64,000 nt of DNA, taken from the NCBI RefSeq assembly GCF_900128475.1, contig NZ_LT635839.1:837935-901934 (forward strand), read 5' to 3'. The translations under genes were made by a program, and so were the position numbers. A model generated the notes under the pieces. That model was not told the origin of the DNA and made no database searches. It worked only from the letters and a program-made list of their open reading frames with translations. The DNA comes from Mediterranea massiliensis (lineage in GTDB: Bacteria; Bacteroidota; Bacteroidia; Bacteroidales; Bacteroidaceae). Positions 53,162 through 62,595 of the stretch are shown one piece after another (position 1 is the first letter of the stretch; every line of letters begins with the position of its first letter).

Positions 53162-55224
53162 GGCTTGCGCACCTGTCCGTTGCCTTCAATGATCCACTTG
53201 TAGGTGGTGATTTCCTCCAGTGCCATGGGACCTCTGGCATGCAGCTTCTGCGTGCTGATGCCTATCTCTGCACCCATGCCGAACTGGCCTCCGTCGGTGA
53301 ACGAGGTCGGCGCGTTGACATAGACGCAGGCGGCGTCCACGTCGCGGCAGAAGCGGGTGGCGGTAGCGGCGTTTTCTGTCACGATGCACTCGCTGTGGCG
53401 GGAACTGTATCGGCGGATGTGGGCCAGGGCTTCGTCCAGGCCGTCTACGGTCTTGATGGCCATCTTGTAATCCAGAAATTCGCGGCCGAAGTCTTCTTCC
53501 GTGGCCGGGAGGAGCCATTCGTCGGGGTAATGTCCCTTCAGGGCGGCGTAGGCTGGTTCGTCGGCATAGAGGATGACGTTCTTCTGGGCCAGCGGCGCGC
53601 AGAGTTGGGGCAGGTCGGCCAGGCGTTGGCGGTCTGTCAGCAGGCAGTCCAGCGCGTTGCACACGCTGACGCGGCGGGTCTTGGCATTGAAGACGATGGC
53701 AGTGCCTTTGGTCAGGTCGCCATCGCGGTCGAAGTAGGTGTGGCAGATGCCTGCGCCCGTCTCGATGACCGGCACGGTTGCCTCGCGGCGGACAAAGTCT
53801 ATCAACTTGCTGCCTCCGCGGGGAATGATGAGGTCCACGTACTTTTCGGCATGGAGCAGTTCAGCGGCAGCCTCATGGCTGGCGGGCAGCAGCTCGACGC
53901 AACGGGTGTCGATGCCCTGCTGGGCCAGTACGCGGTGTATGGTACGCACTAGGGCGCGATTGGACTGGTCGGCATCGCTCCCGCCCTTCAGCAGGCAGGC
54001 GTTGCCACTCTTCAGGCAGAGGGCGAAGACGTCGAGCGTCACGTTGGGGCGTGCCTCGTAGATGATGCCGATGACGCCGAAGGGGATGCTCCTCTTCTGC
54101 AGGTGCAGGCCGTTGGGCAGTGTCGACTCCTTGAGGATACGTCCCAGCGGTGAGGGTAGGGTGGCCACGTGGCGGATGCCGTCGGCGATGTCCTTCAGGC
54201 GGGCTTCGGTCAGTTTCAGTCGATCATATTTGGGGTCGGAGGGGCTCATGCGGGCCAGGTCCTTGCAGTTCTCTTCCAGCAGGTAGGGCATGTCGGCCTC
54301 CACGGCATTGGCCACGGCGCGCAGGGCGCGGTTGATGTCTTCGTCGTTCAGGGCCAGCAGGTGGAGGCTGGCAGTACGGACGGCGGCGAAGGTGTCTTCC
54401 AGCGAGTGAGGTGCCGGTGGGGCGGCTGCTCCTTGGGCGGGCTGGTGCGATGGGAGGAAGTGGGTGCAGGGCGTCTCTTCGGGCCGTTCCATCAGGTCGG
54501 TCAGGATGTCGTTGCGCTTGCCGTTGGCGATGTACACGTCGATGCCCTGTGCCGCTATCTGGCGGGCGATGCGGGCTTTGGTGTGCATGCCGCCCCGTCC
54601 CAGGCTCGACTTGCCGCTCTGGATGTAGTCGTCCAGCCGGTCGTCGGGGCTGATTTCGCGCAGGATGTGCGACGTCGGGTCGGTGGGCGCTCCGTTGTAG
54701 ATGCCATCGATGTTGCTCAGGATGATGAGCGCCTGTACCTCCATCATCGTGGCTATCTGGCCGGACAGTTCGTCGTTGTCGGTGAACATCAGTTCGCTGA
54801 GCGAGATGGTGTCGTTCTCGTTGACGATGGGGATGACTCCGTTCTCCAGCATCACCCTCATGCAGTTCTGCTGCGTCAGGTAGTGGCTGCGCGAGGCGAA
54901 GTTTTCCTTGACCGTGAGCACCTGCCCCACAGGGATGCCATGCTCGCGGAAGAGCTCGAAGTAGCGGTTGATGAGCTTGGCCTGTCCCACGGCGGAGAAC
55001 AGCTGTCGCTGGTCGACATCGTTCAGCGAGCAGGCCGGGCTGATTTCGCTCTTGCCCGAAGCGACGGCTCCCGAGGAGACGAGGATGATTTCGATGCCCG
55101 TCTTGTGGAGGGCGGCTATCTGGTCGGCGAGGGCAGACATGCGGGTGATGTCCAGCGTCCCGTCGGTGCGTGTCAGTACGTTGCTGCCTACTTTGACAGC
55201 AATCCGAGTGAAAGGTTGTTTCAT
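53158..55224 (-). CDS. proBA: Fused glutamate 5-kinase / gamma-glutamyl phosphate reductase
   Basis: 688 aa bifunctional enzyme making glutamate-5-semialdehyde for proline. Residues 1 to about 262 are the ProB amino-acid kinase (RIAVKVGSNVL, VSSGAVASG, NENDTISLSELMFTDNDELSGQIA, GRGGMHTKARIA) without the PUA domain. A linker rich in Ala and Pro (about 263-280) leads to ProA, with IYEARPNVTLD, LKGGSDADQSN, IPRGGSKLIDFV and catalytic C522 in RVSVCNALDCLL. The order is that of plant and animal P5C synthase. The frame is continuous, so this is no assembly-stop artefact visible here. DUF2007 gene lies 30 bases upstream. Confidence 0.94.
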   Translation of the reverse strand: MKQPFTRIAVKVGSNVLTRTDGTLDITRMSALADQIAALHKTGIEIILVSSGAVASGKSEISPACSLNDVDQRQLFSAVGQAKLINRYFELFREHGIPVGQVLTVKENFASRSHYLTQQNCMRVMLENGVIPIVNENDTISLSELMFTDNDELSGQIATMMEVQALIILSNIDGIYNGAPTDPTSHILREISPDDRLDDYIQSGKSSLGRGGMHTKARIARQIAAQGIDVYIANGKRNDILTDLMERPEETPCTHFLPSHQPAQGAAAPPAPHSLEDTFAAVRTASLHLLALNDEDINRALRAVANAVEADMPYLLEENCKDLARMSPSDPKYDRLKLTEARLKDIADGIRHVATLPSPLGRILKESTLPNGLHLQKRSIPFGVIGIIYEARPNVTLDVFALCLKSGNACLLKGGSDADQSNRALVRTIHRVLAQQGIDTRCVELLPASHEAAAELLHAEKYVDLIIPRGGSKLIDFVRREATVPVIETGAGICHTYFDRDGDLTKGTAIVFNAKTRRVSVCNALDCLLTDRQRLADLPQLCAPLAQKNVILYADEPAYAALKGHYPDEWLLPATEEDFGREFLDYKMAIKTVDGLDEALAHIRRYSSRHSECIVTENAATATRFCRDVDAACVYVNAPTSFTDGGQFGMGAEIGISTQKLHARGPMALEEITTYKWIIEGNGQVRKP

Positions 55225-55254
55225 ATTTGTGGTAGTTGGTAGGGAGAATAGTTG

Positions 55255-55491
55255 TTAGGGGTTGGCTTCCCTGTCGCGTGCGCGCATCACCTCCATGGCG
55301 GGTTCGTAGTCGGCTTCGTTCACCAGTACGGTGACGTCGATGGCCGTTTCGGGCAGGGCCACGTTGACGGCCATGTCGTCCTTGGTGACCGCTTTCACGC
55401 CGTTGGCCTCCAGCAGGCCCTTGACCAACTCGGCTTCCCACAGGGAACCTTTGAATACTTCCACGAGTTTGCTTTTGTCTTCAGCTTTCAT
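55255..55491 (-). CDS. DUF2007-family small protein
   Basis: 78 aa. KLVEVFKGSLWEAELVKGLLEANGVKAV is the DUF2007 (putative signal transducing protein) pattern: a ferredoxin-like fold with a WEA motif. Function of the family is unknown. It leads the proBA transcript from a promoter at 55522. Confidence 0.82.
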   Translation of the reverse strand: MKAEDKSKLVEVFKGSLWEAELVKGLLEANGVKAVTKDDMAVNVALPETAIDVTVLVNEADYEPAMEVMRARDREANP

Positions 55492-55521
55492 GACTTTTCC
55501 GATTTAAAAGGTTTGGTCCCA

Positions 55522-55529
55522 CAAAAGTA
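55522..55529 (-). promoter_or_regulatory. Predicted -7 element of the DUF2007-proBA operon
   Basis: The minus strand reads TACTTTTG, 30 bases before the DUF2007 start. Confidence 0.55.
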
Positions 55530-55644
55530 ACAAATTCCTTTCTCAAAAGCGCGTGAAGTGACGATTATTTATGCGAAAAGATACATTTGCTTCCTGTTTT
55601 CTTCTGTTGTGTCGTCGGAAGGCAGCAGGTTGTAGTGCACCCTG

Positions 55645-56490
55645 TCATTCGTTCAGGTCGAGGCGGCTGACGCGGATGGTTTCGTTGAGGAAGGCCGAGG
55701 CCGAATCGGCAAACTTCTCTTCGGACTCGGTGGTGTAGTAGGTGCACCTTCCGCCACGGGTGCAGCGGGCATCCATGTCGGGGTGGCGGCGGAGGTAGTC
55801 CTTCAGGCTCTCGGCCACCAGCTCGCCTTGCGATACGATGGTGATGCCTTCGGGCATGTAGCGCCTGATTTTGGGCAGGAGCAGGGGATAGTGGGTACAG
55901 CCCAGGATGACGGTATCTATCCGCTCGTCCTGCGCCAGCAGGGCGTCGATGTATTTCTGCACGAAGTAGTCGGCTCCGTCGCTCTGCGACTCGCCATACT
56001 CCACGAGCGGCACCCACATGGGGCAGGCCTGCCCGCTGACGCGGATGTCGGGGAAGAGCTTGCGGACCTCCATCACGTAAGATTCGGACTTGATGGTGCC
56101 GGCTGTGCCCAGCACGCCGATGTGGCGCGTGTGGGTCAGGTTGCCGATGCACTCCACCGTAGGGCGGATGACGCCCAGCACGCGGCGGTCGGGGTCGATC
56201 GTAGGCAGGTTGTTGATCTGGATGCTGCGCAGGGCTTTGGCCGAAGCGGTGTTGCAGGCCAGTATCACCAGGTGGCAGCCCAGTTCGAACAGACGGCGGA
56301 CGGCCTGGAGGGTGAACTCGTAGACGATGTCGAAGGAGCGGGTGCCGTAGGGGGCGCGGGCATTGTCGCCCAGGTAGATGAAGTCGTACTGGGGAAGGGC
56401 CTCTCTGATTTTGCTCAGGATGGTGAGGCCTCCGTAGCCGGAGTCGAACACGCCGATGGGGCCTGGCTGAGTGGGGAGTGTCTGTTTCAT
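55645..56490 (-). CDS. murI: Glutamate racemase
   Basis: 281 aa. IGVFDSGYGGLTILSKI at the N terminus and the two catalytic cysteines in VILACNTASA and VILGCTHYPLL are intact; NAPYGTR-like NARAPYGTRS is also present. It supplies D-glutamate for peptidoglycan. Last gene of the leftward envelope operon, 75 bases after ompH; its own downstream terminator is not obvious in 55530-55644. Confidence 0.96.
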   Translation of the reverse strand: MKQTLPTQPGPIGVFDSGYGGLTILSKIREALPQYDFIYLGDNARAPYGTRSFDIVYEFTLQAVRRLFELGCHLVILACNTASAKALRSIQINNLPTIDPDRRVLGVIRPTVECIGNLTHTRHIGVLGTAGTIKSESYVMEVRKLFPDIRVSGQACPMWVPLVEYGESQSDGADYFVQKYIDALLAQDERIDTVILGCTHYPLLLPKIRRYMPEGITIVSQGELVAESLKDYLRRHPDMDARCTRGGRCTYYTTESEEKFADSASAFLNETIRVSRLDLNE

Positions 56491-56565
56491 GCGTGAAATG
56501 AAGAGGGGGAAGGTGCCTGTCCGGCCGCCTCCCCCCTGCTGGTTAAAAAGTACGGTTATGTGGGT

Positions 56566-57072
56566 TTACTTGATGCCCAGTTGAGTCTTTACCTTGGCGG
56601 TGAGGTCGATGCTTTCGCTACCGATGTAAGCGACCGGCGTACGGGCGATGTCGAAGATGTAGACTACACCTTCAGCCTTGCCTACAGCCTGTACAGCTTC
56701 GTCCAGCTTCTTGTAGATGGGTACCATAGCATCCTGCTGAGCCTTTTCCATGGCCTGGTAGGCTTCCTGCTGGAACTGCTGCTGGCGCTGTGCCATGTCC
56801 TGCACTTCCTTCTGGCGTCTTTCGAGGATGTTCTTGGGCAGAGAGTCCTGCTGCTGGAGCAGTTCCTGGTATTTTCTGTTGAACTCTTCTTCGGAGCGTT
56901 GCATTTCTTCACGATATTGTTTTGAAAGGGCGTCCAGGTCGGTCTGGGCTTTGGTGAATTCAGGCATCACGGTAATGATTTCCTGTGAGTTCATGTGGCC
57001 GAACTTGGATTGTGCCATCATTCCCAGCGGAAGGATGAACATAACTACAATGAGTGCGATTTTCTTAAGCAT
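56566..57072 (-). CDS. OmpH/Skp-family periplasmic chaperone (copy 1)
   Basis: 168 aa. Signal peptide MLKKIALIVVMFILPLGMMAQ; long charged coiled-coil of the OmpH family with many Q, E and K residues (about 40-115). Skp proteins carry unfolded outer-membrane proteins across the periplasm to BamA, whose gene lies two genes upstream. The second copy follows on the 5' side; the two are clear paralogues of differing sequence. Confidence 0.92.
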   Translation of the reverse strand: MLKKIALIVVMFILPLGMMAQSKFGHMNSQEIITVMPEFTKAQTDLDALSKQYREEMQRSEEEFNRKYQELLQQQDSLPKNILERRQKEVQDMAQRQQQFQQEAYQAMEKAQQDAMVPIYKKLDEAVQAVGKAEGVVYIFDIARTPVAYIGSESIDLTAKVKTQLGIK

Positions 57073-57123
57073 AATGTTTATTTTTAAATGATTTGTTTAT
57101 TCTTGTTCTACTTCTCTCGTTCG

Positions 57124-57131
57124 CAAATGTA
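57124..57131 (-). promoter_or_regulatory. Possible internal -7 element before ompH copy 1
   Basis: The minus strand reads TACATTTG, 51 bases before the start at 57072 and just beyond the stop of ompH copy 2. Confidence 0.35.
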
Positions 57132-57137
57132 TTGATT

Positions 57138-57656
57138 TTAATTGGAATATCCTAACCTTGCCAGCACTTCGTTGCTGATATCGATGCTGGGCGAGGCAAA
57201 AATGATGCTGGTGGCCGATGCGCGGTCGGTTACGACGGCATATCCTTTCTGTGTGGCAATCTCCTTGACGGCGTTGTATATCTGGTCCTGGATGGGGCCG
57301 ATGAGCGCTTCGCGTTTCTTGTAAAGCTCGCCTTCGGGGCCGAAGTACTGGCGGCGGAGTTCGGCCAGTGCCTTTTCCTTCTCCACAATTTCGTTTTCCT
57401 TCTGCGTGCGCTGGGCGTCGCTCAGGTTCTTGGCCGTGGCCTGGTAGTTCTCATACAGGCTCTTGGCTTCCTCGCCGGCCTTCTCGATTTCGGCCTGCCA
57501 CTGCTTGCTGGCCTGCTCCAGTTGCTGGTTGGCCTGCTCGTAGGCCGGGATATTCTTCAGGATGTATTCCATGTCGATCAGGGCGAACTTCTGTGCGTGT
57601 GCCGCCAGGCTGAATGTAGCCAGCAGCAACAAAGTCGTTAAAACATTCTTTTTCAT
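57138..57656 (-). CDS. OmpH/Skp-family periplasmic chaperone (copy 2)
   Basis: 172 aa. Signal peptide MKKNVLTTLLLLATFSLAAHAQ sets the start at 57656; eight upstream in-frame codons are ignored. KFALIDMEYILKNIPAYEQANQQLEQ opens the OmpH domain, followed by a coiled coil and the conserved C-terminal VVTDRASATSIIFASPSIDIS. It lies 29 bases downstream of bamA. Confidence 0.93.
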   Translation of the reverse strand: MKKNVLTTLLLLATFSLAAHAQKFALIDMEYILKNIPAYEQANQQLEQASKQWQAEIEKAGEEAKSLYENYQATAKNLSDAQRTQKENEIVEKEKALAELRRQYFGPEGELYKKREALIGPIQDQIYNAVKEIATQKGYAVVTDRASATSIIFASPSIDISNEVLARLGYSN

Positions 57657-57685
57657 GATTATTCGGTTTTGGTGAAACATTGTGG

Positions 57686-60310
57686 TTAGAATTCTTGTCC
57701 CAGAATGAAGTGGAACTGGCTTCCGCCGTAGGAGCTCGAACCGCGAACCTTGTCGAAACCATAGGCCCAGTCGATACCCATCATACCCACCATCGGGAGG
57801 AAGATGCGGACACCGACGCCGGCCGAACGCTTCAGCTCGAAGGGATTGAAGTCGCTCACTTCCTGCCAGGCGTTACCGGCCTCGACGAAGGTCAGGGCGT
57901 AGATGCTGGTACTTGTCTCGAGCATCAGCGGGTAGCGGAGCTCCAGGCCCAGGCGGGTGTAGGCGTAACCTTCGTTGCCGTAGGAAGCCAGCGAGCCGTT
58001 CTCGTATCCACGCAGGGCGATGGTCTCGGTTGCGTAGTAGGAGTAGCCGGTCATGCCGTCACCACCCACTTCGAAGGTGCCGAAGGGCGACTTCTTATAC
58101 TTGTTGTAGTGGCCCAGGATACCAAACTCCACGCGGCCCATGAGCACGGGGGTGCGCTTCACGTTGTAGGGGTCCATCAACGGGATGTATACTTTCGATT
58201 TGAATTTCCACTTGTGATATTCCACCCACTTGTGCATCTTGTTGATGTCGTCCTGGCTGTTCAGGTTGTACTTGCTGTAGTCCACGCCGTCGAACGAAGA
58301 GTAGGGCGGGGTGAACTGTACGGAGAGCGAGAACTCGGAACCCTGGCGCGGATAGATGGGGTTGTCGATGGAGCTGCGCGACAAGGTCAGGTTCAGACTC
58401 AGGTCGTTGCACTTGCCGTTGGTCACGGGGAAGTATTGCCAGTCTCTCAGCACGTAGCGCTGGTAGGACAGCTCGGCGGTGAACTGGAAGAAGTCGTCGG
58501 GCCACTTCAGACGCTTACCGAACATCAAGGCCACACCATACATCTGTACCGACTTGTCGGGGTCGTAGTAGTTTTCGTAGTTGGTGTAGTTGCCATAGTT
58601 GTAGAGGCCGTAGCCGTACATGCCGCTATAGAGGCTGTTGTAGTAGCTATTGTAGTAGGCATCGTTGTAGTACTGGCTGCTGATGTCCGTCTGGCGGGAG
58701 TAGAAGGCCGATACGGAGAAGGCATTCGGGCGCTTTCCGCCGAACCACGGATCGTAGAAGGAAACGCTGTACGACTGGTAGTACTTGGCGTTGGTCTGTC
58801 CGCTGATGGTCAGCGTCTGTCCGTCGCCTTGCGGCAGGATGCCTCGGTAGTTCTCGCCCGGATGCAGGAGGTTGGCCAGCGAGAAGTTGGTGAACTTCAG
58901 GCTCAGCTTTCCGATGATACCCGTCTGTCCCCAGCCGGCGGAGAATTCCACCTGGTCGTTGGCCTTGGACACGAGCGGATAGCCGATGTCCACCGTACCG
59001 TCTTCGGGGTGCGGCTTGATGTCGGGCTGGAGCTGTTCGGGGTCGAAGTGTCCCATCTGCTGGATTTCACGGAGCGAACGCATCAGCTCTTCGCGGCTGA
59101 AAAGGTCGCCCGGGCGGGTACGGAGTTCGCGGCGCACCACGTTTTCATATACACGGTCGTTGCCGCTGATGATAATCTTGTTGATGGTAGCCTGGCGGCC
59201 TTCGTAGATACGCATTTCGAGGTCGATGGAGTCGCCCACGATGTTCACCTCCACGGGGTCGAGGCTGTAGAAGAGGTAACCGTTGTTGTAGTACAGGTTG
59301 CCGATGGCGTCGTCGTCGGTCGAGGTACGTTCTTCGAGCAGCTTCTGGTTGTAGACGTCGCCCTTCTTCATGCGGAGCAGGTAGTTCAGCTGCTCGGACG
59401 GATAGAGCGTGTTGCCCACCCACGTCACGTTGCGCAGGTAGTACTTCTGTCCTTCTTCAATCTGCAGGTAGACGTCGACCGTCTTTTCGTCGTAGGGCGT
59501 CACGCTGTCGGCCACGATCATGGCGTCGCGGTAGCCCAGCTCGTTATACTTGTCGATGATGAGCTGCTTGTCGGCCTCGTAGTTCTCCTCCACGAACTTC
59601 TTCGTGCGGAAGAGGTTGAGCAGCTTGCCCTTCTCGTTGGTCTTCTTCATCACGCGCTTCAGCTTCTTGGCCGTGAGGGCCTTGTTGCCTTCGATGGTGA
59701 TCTTGTGCACCTTCACCTTCTCCTTCTTGTCGATTTCGATGTCGACGATGACCTGATTTTCGTTGTTCTTGTCGTCCTTCTGGTTGATGATGACCTCGGC
59801 GTTCTTGAATCCCTTGTCGTCGAAGTAGCGCTGTATCAGTGTCTTGGCGCGGTCTATCTGGTTAGGGGTGATCTGGTTTCCCTTGATCATGCCGATTTTG
59901 GCTTCGAGGTCTTCGCGTTCGGACTTCTTGACGCCATGGAAGCGGATTTCAGACACACGCGGGCGCATCTTGACGTGGATGGTGATCCAGGCCTTGTCGC
60001 CCTCCACCTTGTCCCACGTGATGGCGACGTCCGAGAAGAGTCCGTGGCGCCAGTAGCGCTTGCACGCCTGGCTGATTTCCTCGCCGGGGATGGAGATGAC
60101 TTGTCCTTTCGAAAGTCCGGACAGGTTGATGATGACATAGTCTTCGTAATTGTCGGCACCCTCTACGCGGATGTCTGCTATTTCATACTTCTTGGGCGTG
60201 CTGGTGTAGAGGACAACGGGTTTTTCCGTGTTGTTGTCCTGCGCTGCTACCGGCAGGCAGCCGAGGATGAGGAGTGCTCCTACCAATATGGAGAAGATAC
60301 GATGCTGCAT
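57686..60310 (-). CDS. bamA: BamA, outer-membrane protein assembly factor
   Basis: 874 aa. Signal peptide MQHRIFSILVGALLILGC, several POTRA domains in the N-terminal half (KYEIADIRVEGADNYEDYVI; KVHKITIEGNKALTAKKLK; YYLRNVTWVGNTLYPSEQL; TINKIIISGNDRVYENVVRRELRT), then the Omp85 barrel with the VRGSSSYGGSQFHFILG end. It inserts beta-barrel proteins in the outer membrane. Long tyrosine/asparagine-rich stretch near residues 540-600 lies in an extracellular loop. Start 60310 is chosen for the signal peptide; uppS lies 73 bases upstream. Confidence 0.95.
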   Translation of the reverse strand: MQHRIFSILVGALLILGCLPVAAQDNNTEKPVVLYTSTPKKYEIADIRVEGADNYEDYVIINLSGLSKGQVISIPGEEISQACKRYWRHGLFSDVAITWDKVEGDKAWITIHVKMRPRVSEIRFHGVKKSEREDLEAKIGMIKGNQITPNQIDRAKTLIQRYFDDKGFKNAEVIINQKDDKNNENQVIVDIEIDKKEKVKVHKITIEGNKALTAKKLKRVMKKTNEKGKLLNLFRTKKFVEENYEADKQLIIDKYNELGYRDAMIVADSVTPYDEKTVDVYLQIEEGQKYYLRNVTWVGNTLYPSEQLNYLLRMKKGDVYNQKLLEERTSTDDDAIGNLYYNNGYLFYSLDPVEVNIVGDSIDLEMRIYEGRQATINKIIISGNDRVYENVVRRELRTRPGDLFSREELMRSLREIQQMGHFDPEQLQPDIKPHPEDGTVDIGYPLVSKANDQVEFSAGWGQTGIIGKLSLKFTNFSLANLLHPGENYRGILPQGDGQTLTISGQTNAKYYQSYSVSFYDPWFGGKRPNAFSVSAFYSRQTDISSQYYNDAYYNSYYNSLYSGMYGYGLYNYGNYTNYENYYDPDKSVQMYGVALMFGKRLKWPDDFFQFTAELSYQRYVLRDWQYFPVTNGKCNDLSLNLTLSRSSIDNPIYPRQGSEFSLSVQFTPPYSSFDGVDYSKYNLNSQDDINKMHKWVEYHKWKFKSKVYIPLMDPYNVKRTPVLMGRVEFGILGHYNKYKKSPFGTFEVGGDGMTGYSYYATETIALRGYENGSLASYGNEGYAYTRLGLELRYPLMLETSTSIYALTFVEAGNAWQEVSDFNPFELKRSAGVGVRIFLPMVGMMGIDWAYGFDKVRGSSSYGGSQFHFILGQEF

Positions 60311-60383
60311 TCTATTCACTATATATATTAATAATGTTACAGGTTCCTTTATTTCAACGTTGAGCGTCTGTCTGTCAGGTGGT

Positions 60384-61118
60384 TCAACTGATTTGTTCAC
60401 TGGTCTTGCCGAAACGGCGTTCGCGTTTCTGATAGTCGCAGATGGCGCGGCACAGCTCCTCTTCCTTGAAGTCGGGCCAGTAGGTGTCGCAGAAGTATAG
60501 CTCCGAGTAGGCACATTGCCACAACAGGTAGTTGCTCAGGCGGAGTTCGCCACCCGTGCGTATCAGCAGGTCGGGGTCGGGCATGAAGCTCGTGGCGAGA
60601 TGCTCGTCGATGGTATGGTCGTCTATCTGCTCGGGCGTCAGGAGTCCCGCCTGCACCTTTCGGGCTATCTGGCGGGTGGCTTCGGTCAGTTCCCAGCGCG
60701 AGGAGTAGCTCAAGGCCAGCACCAGGCACATGCCCGTGTTGGCAGAGGTATGCTCGATGCAGGCGTTGAGGCGTGTCTGCACGTTGGCAGGCAGCTTGGC
60801 CGTGTCGCCTATCACGCGGAAGCGGATGTTGTTTTTCATGAAGGTCTCTTCCTCGATGGAGTCGAAGAGCAGGCTCATGAGGGCGGCGATTTCCGTTTCG
60901 GGACGGTTCCAGTTCTCGGTAGAGAAGGTGTAGAGCGTCAGGTATCGGATGCCCAGGCGGGCCGCCTCTTCGGCGATGACATGTACCGTCTCGGCGCCGG
61001 CCTGGTGTCCGAAGCTGCGTTCCTGTCCGCGTTGCTTGGCCCATCGTCCGTTGCCGTCCATGATGATGGCCACGTGCCGCGGTATTCTGTCAAGGTCGAT
61101 TTGTTCTTTATACGTCAT
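60384..61118 (-). CDS. uppS: Isoprenyl transferase (undecaprenyl diphosphate synthase)
   Basis: 244 aa cis-prenyltransferase making the lipid carrier for cell-wall and O-antigen sugars. HVAIIMDGNGRWAKQRG, LTLYTFSTENWNRP and LIRTGGELRLSNYLLWQCAYSELYF are the family signatures. It shares the operon with bamA and follows the DUF6242 gene by 22 bases. Confidence 0.97.
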   Translation of the reverse strand: MTYKEQIDLDRIPRHVAIIMDGNGRWAKQRGQERSFGHQAGAETVHVIAEEAARLGIRYLTLYTFSTENWNRPETEIAALMSLLFDSIEEETFMKNNIRFRVIGDTAKLPANVQTRLNACIEHTSANTGMCLVLALSYSSRWELTEATRQIARKVQAGLLTPEQIDDHTIDEHLATSFMPDPDLLIRTGGELRLSNYLLWQCAYSELYFCDTYWPDFKEEELCRAICDYQKRERRFGKTSEQIS

Positions 61119-61140
61119 CTTTATATCAATAAAGTCGGTG

Positions 61141-62460
61141 TTAGTACTTTTTCAGTTGGTTGAGGCAGCCGCGCCACACCTCGTGGCCCGCGCCTCCCCA
61201 TACGATCCAGATGTAGTTGTTCTGGTCTACGGTGGCGGTATAGGATGTCCCCTTCAGGGCAAACTCTGCGGGGAACAGGAATTTCTCTTCGGGCTTCTCC
61301 CAGGCGATGCCGCCCGTGGCCGACTTGTAGAAGCTCTCCAGCTGTCCGCCGAAGATGTAGAGGGCGTCGCCGTAGTTCATGATGTAGGGACGCGACAGGG
61401 CAGGGCAATGGGTATCGGAAGTCGTGCTCAGGTCCACCCATCCCGTTCCGGTCATGGACGACCAGGGGACGGTCTGCTCGCTGCCTTCAGCCTCGCTGCC
61501 CACGAGGAAAGCCTTGTTCAGTCCGTTGGACGTCAGGCTCATGCAGGCTGTATAGGGAGCCGAGGGAAATCCTTCGGGCACCTCTTCGCCCAGCGTCCAG
61601 GCCGACAGGGTGCTGGTGGTCGTGGCGAAGTAGCTCTTGCCGTCGGCCGCATCCTTCACGATGGCGTTCAGCGTGGCGGGCGTGGCGCTTGTCTGGTTGG
61701 CGGGGAAGCTGGCCAGCAGGCTGACCACCTGTCCGCTCAGGGCTTCCCGCCGGCTCCATCCGATGCCGTCGGTCGAGGCATAGACAGCCCCGTCGTCGGT
61801 GTTGACCAGCAGGGTGTCCTGATGGTTGGTGAGGGAGGCCGTCACGGCGTTGGTCGGCAGGTCGGTCGTCAAGGCTTCCCAGCCGTATTCAGTGGGCACG
61901 GTCGAGGTGCGGTAGGCCGTCTGCAGGCCTGTATATACCAGGAGATATTTGTCCAGCGTCACTGCCTTCAGCTGGCCTGTGGCGGCGTTGAAGGAGGGGA
62001 TGGCGTCCATCTTCTTCCACACCAGCGAGTCGGGGTCTTCGCGGTGTACGTTGATCACCAGGTGGTATTGCCGCTTGGTGACGCCGTCGGCGGCCAGCAC
62101 GGTAAAGGTCATGCCGGGCGAAGCGTTCATGGCAGGCAGCAGGTTCTGGTAGTTGTCCGTATTGAGCAGCGTGTCGGGTGTGCCCGACATGATGATGCCG
62201 CTGGTCGTGGTGAATGTCTTGATCTGGATGCTGTCGATGATGGTGTCCGCGCTCATGGGGAGGGAGTCGCGGTTGTAGATGATGCGCTGTATCTGGTCTA
62301 TTTCAAACTTGTAAGTCTTGCCATAGATGGTGTCGAGCTGGAAAGCGTGTATCGTGGCGTCGGTGCTGAATTCGTAGTTGTTGTCCGAGTTCAGGCACGA
62401 ACTGACGGCGACGGACACGATGAGAAAACTTACAATGATAGATAAAAACTTCAGTCTCAT
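61141..62460 (-). CDS. DUF6242-type lipoprotein
   Basis: 439 aa. Lipobox VSSCLNSD. An N-terminal region (FSTDATIHAFQLD...YKFEIDQIQRIIYNRDSLP) is followed by kelch/propeller-like repeats (YTGLQTAYRTSTVP, LVNTDDGAVYASTDGIGWSRRE, FLVGSEAEGSEQTVPWSS, YIFGGQLESFYKS), matching the pattern known in Bacteroidota as DUF6242. Its role is unknown. It heads the envelope operon with uppS, bamA and ompH. Confidence 0.7.
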   Translation of the reverse strand: MRLKFLSIIVSFLIVSVAVSSCLNSDNNYEFSTDATIHAFQLDTIYGKTYKFEIDQIQRIIYNRDSLPMSADTIIDSIQIKTFTTTSGIIMSGTPDTLLNTDNYQNLLPAMNASPGMTFTVLAADGVTKRQYHLVINVHREDPDSLVWKKMDAIPSFNAATGQLKAVTLDKYLLVYTGLQTAYRTSTVPTEYGWEALTTDLPTNAVTASLTNHQDTLLVNTDDGAVYASTDGIGWSRREALSGQVVSLLASFPANQTSATPATLNAIVKDAADGKSYFATTTSTLSAWTLGEEVPEGFPSAPYTACMSLTSNGLNKAFLVGSEAEGSEQTVPWSSMTGTGWVDLSTTSDTHCPALSRPYIMNYGDALYIFGGQLESFYKSATGGIAWEKPEEKFLFPAEFALKGTSYTATVDQNNYIWIVWGGAGHEVWRGCLNQLKKY

Positions 62461-62511
62461 TTGTTGCTAATTGGCTACTATGTTGCTTTTATGTTGTTTA
62501 TTTACAAGCTG

Positions 62512-62519
62512 CAAAAATA
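62512..62519 (-). promoter_or_regulatory. Predicted -7 element of the DUF6242-uppS-bamA-ompH operon
   Basis: The minus strand reads TATTTTTG, 51 bases before the start at 62460. Confidence 0.55.
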
Positions 62520-62595
62520 GGAACATTTTTATTCTAAAATGCCTTTGTCGGGAAGTTTTATATAAAATTATAGATAATACGCTGGTTTTTGCCGA

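Noticed and set aside
53158..55224. proBA fusion as two genes joined by a sequencing error
   Set aside because: The frame is open and in register across an Ala/Pro-rich linker with no leftover stop, start or ribosome site; a read check would still be the final proof.
57680..60331. 883-codon open frame antisense to bamA
   Set aside because: Valine-rich shadow product; bamA has signal peptide, POTRA domains and barrel.
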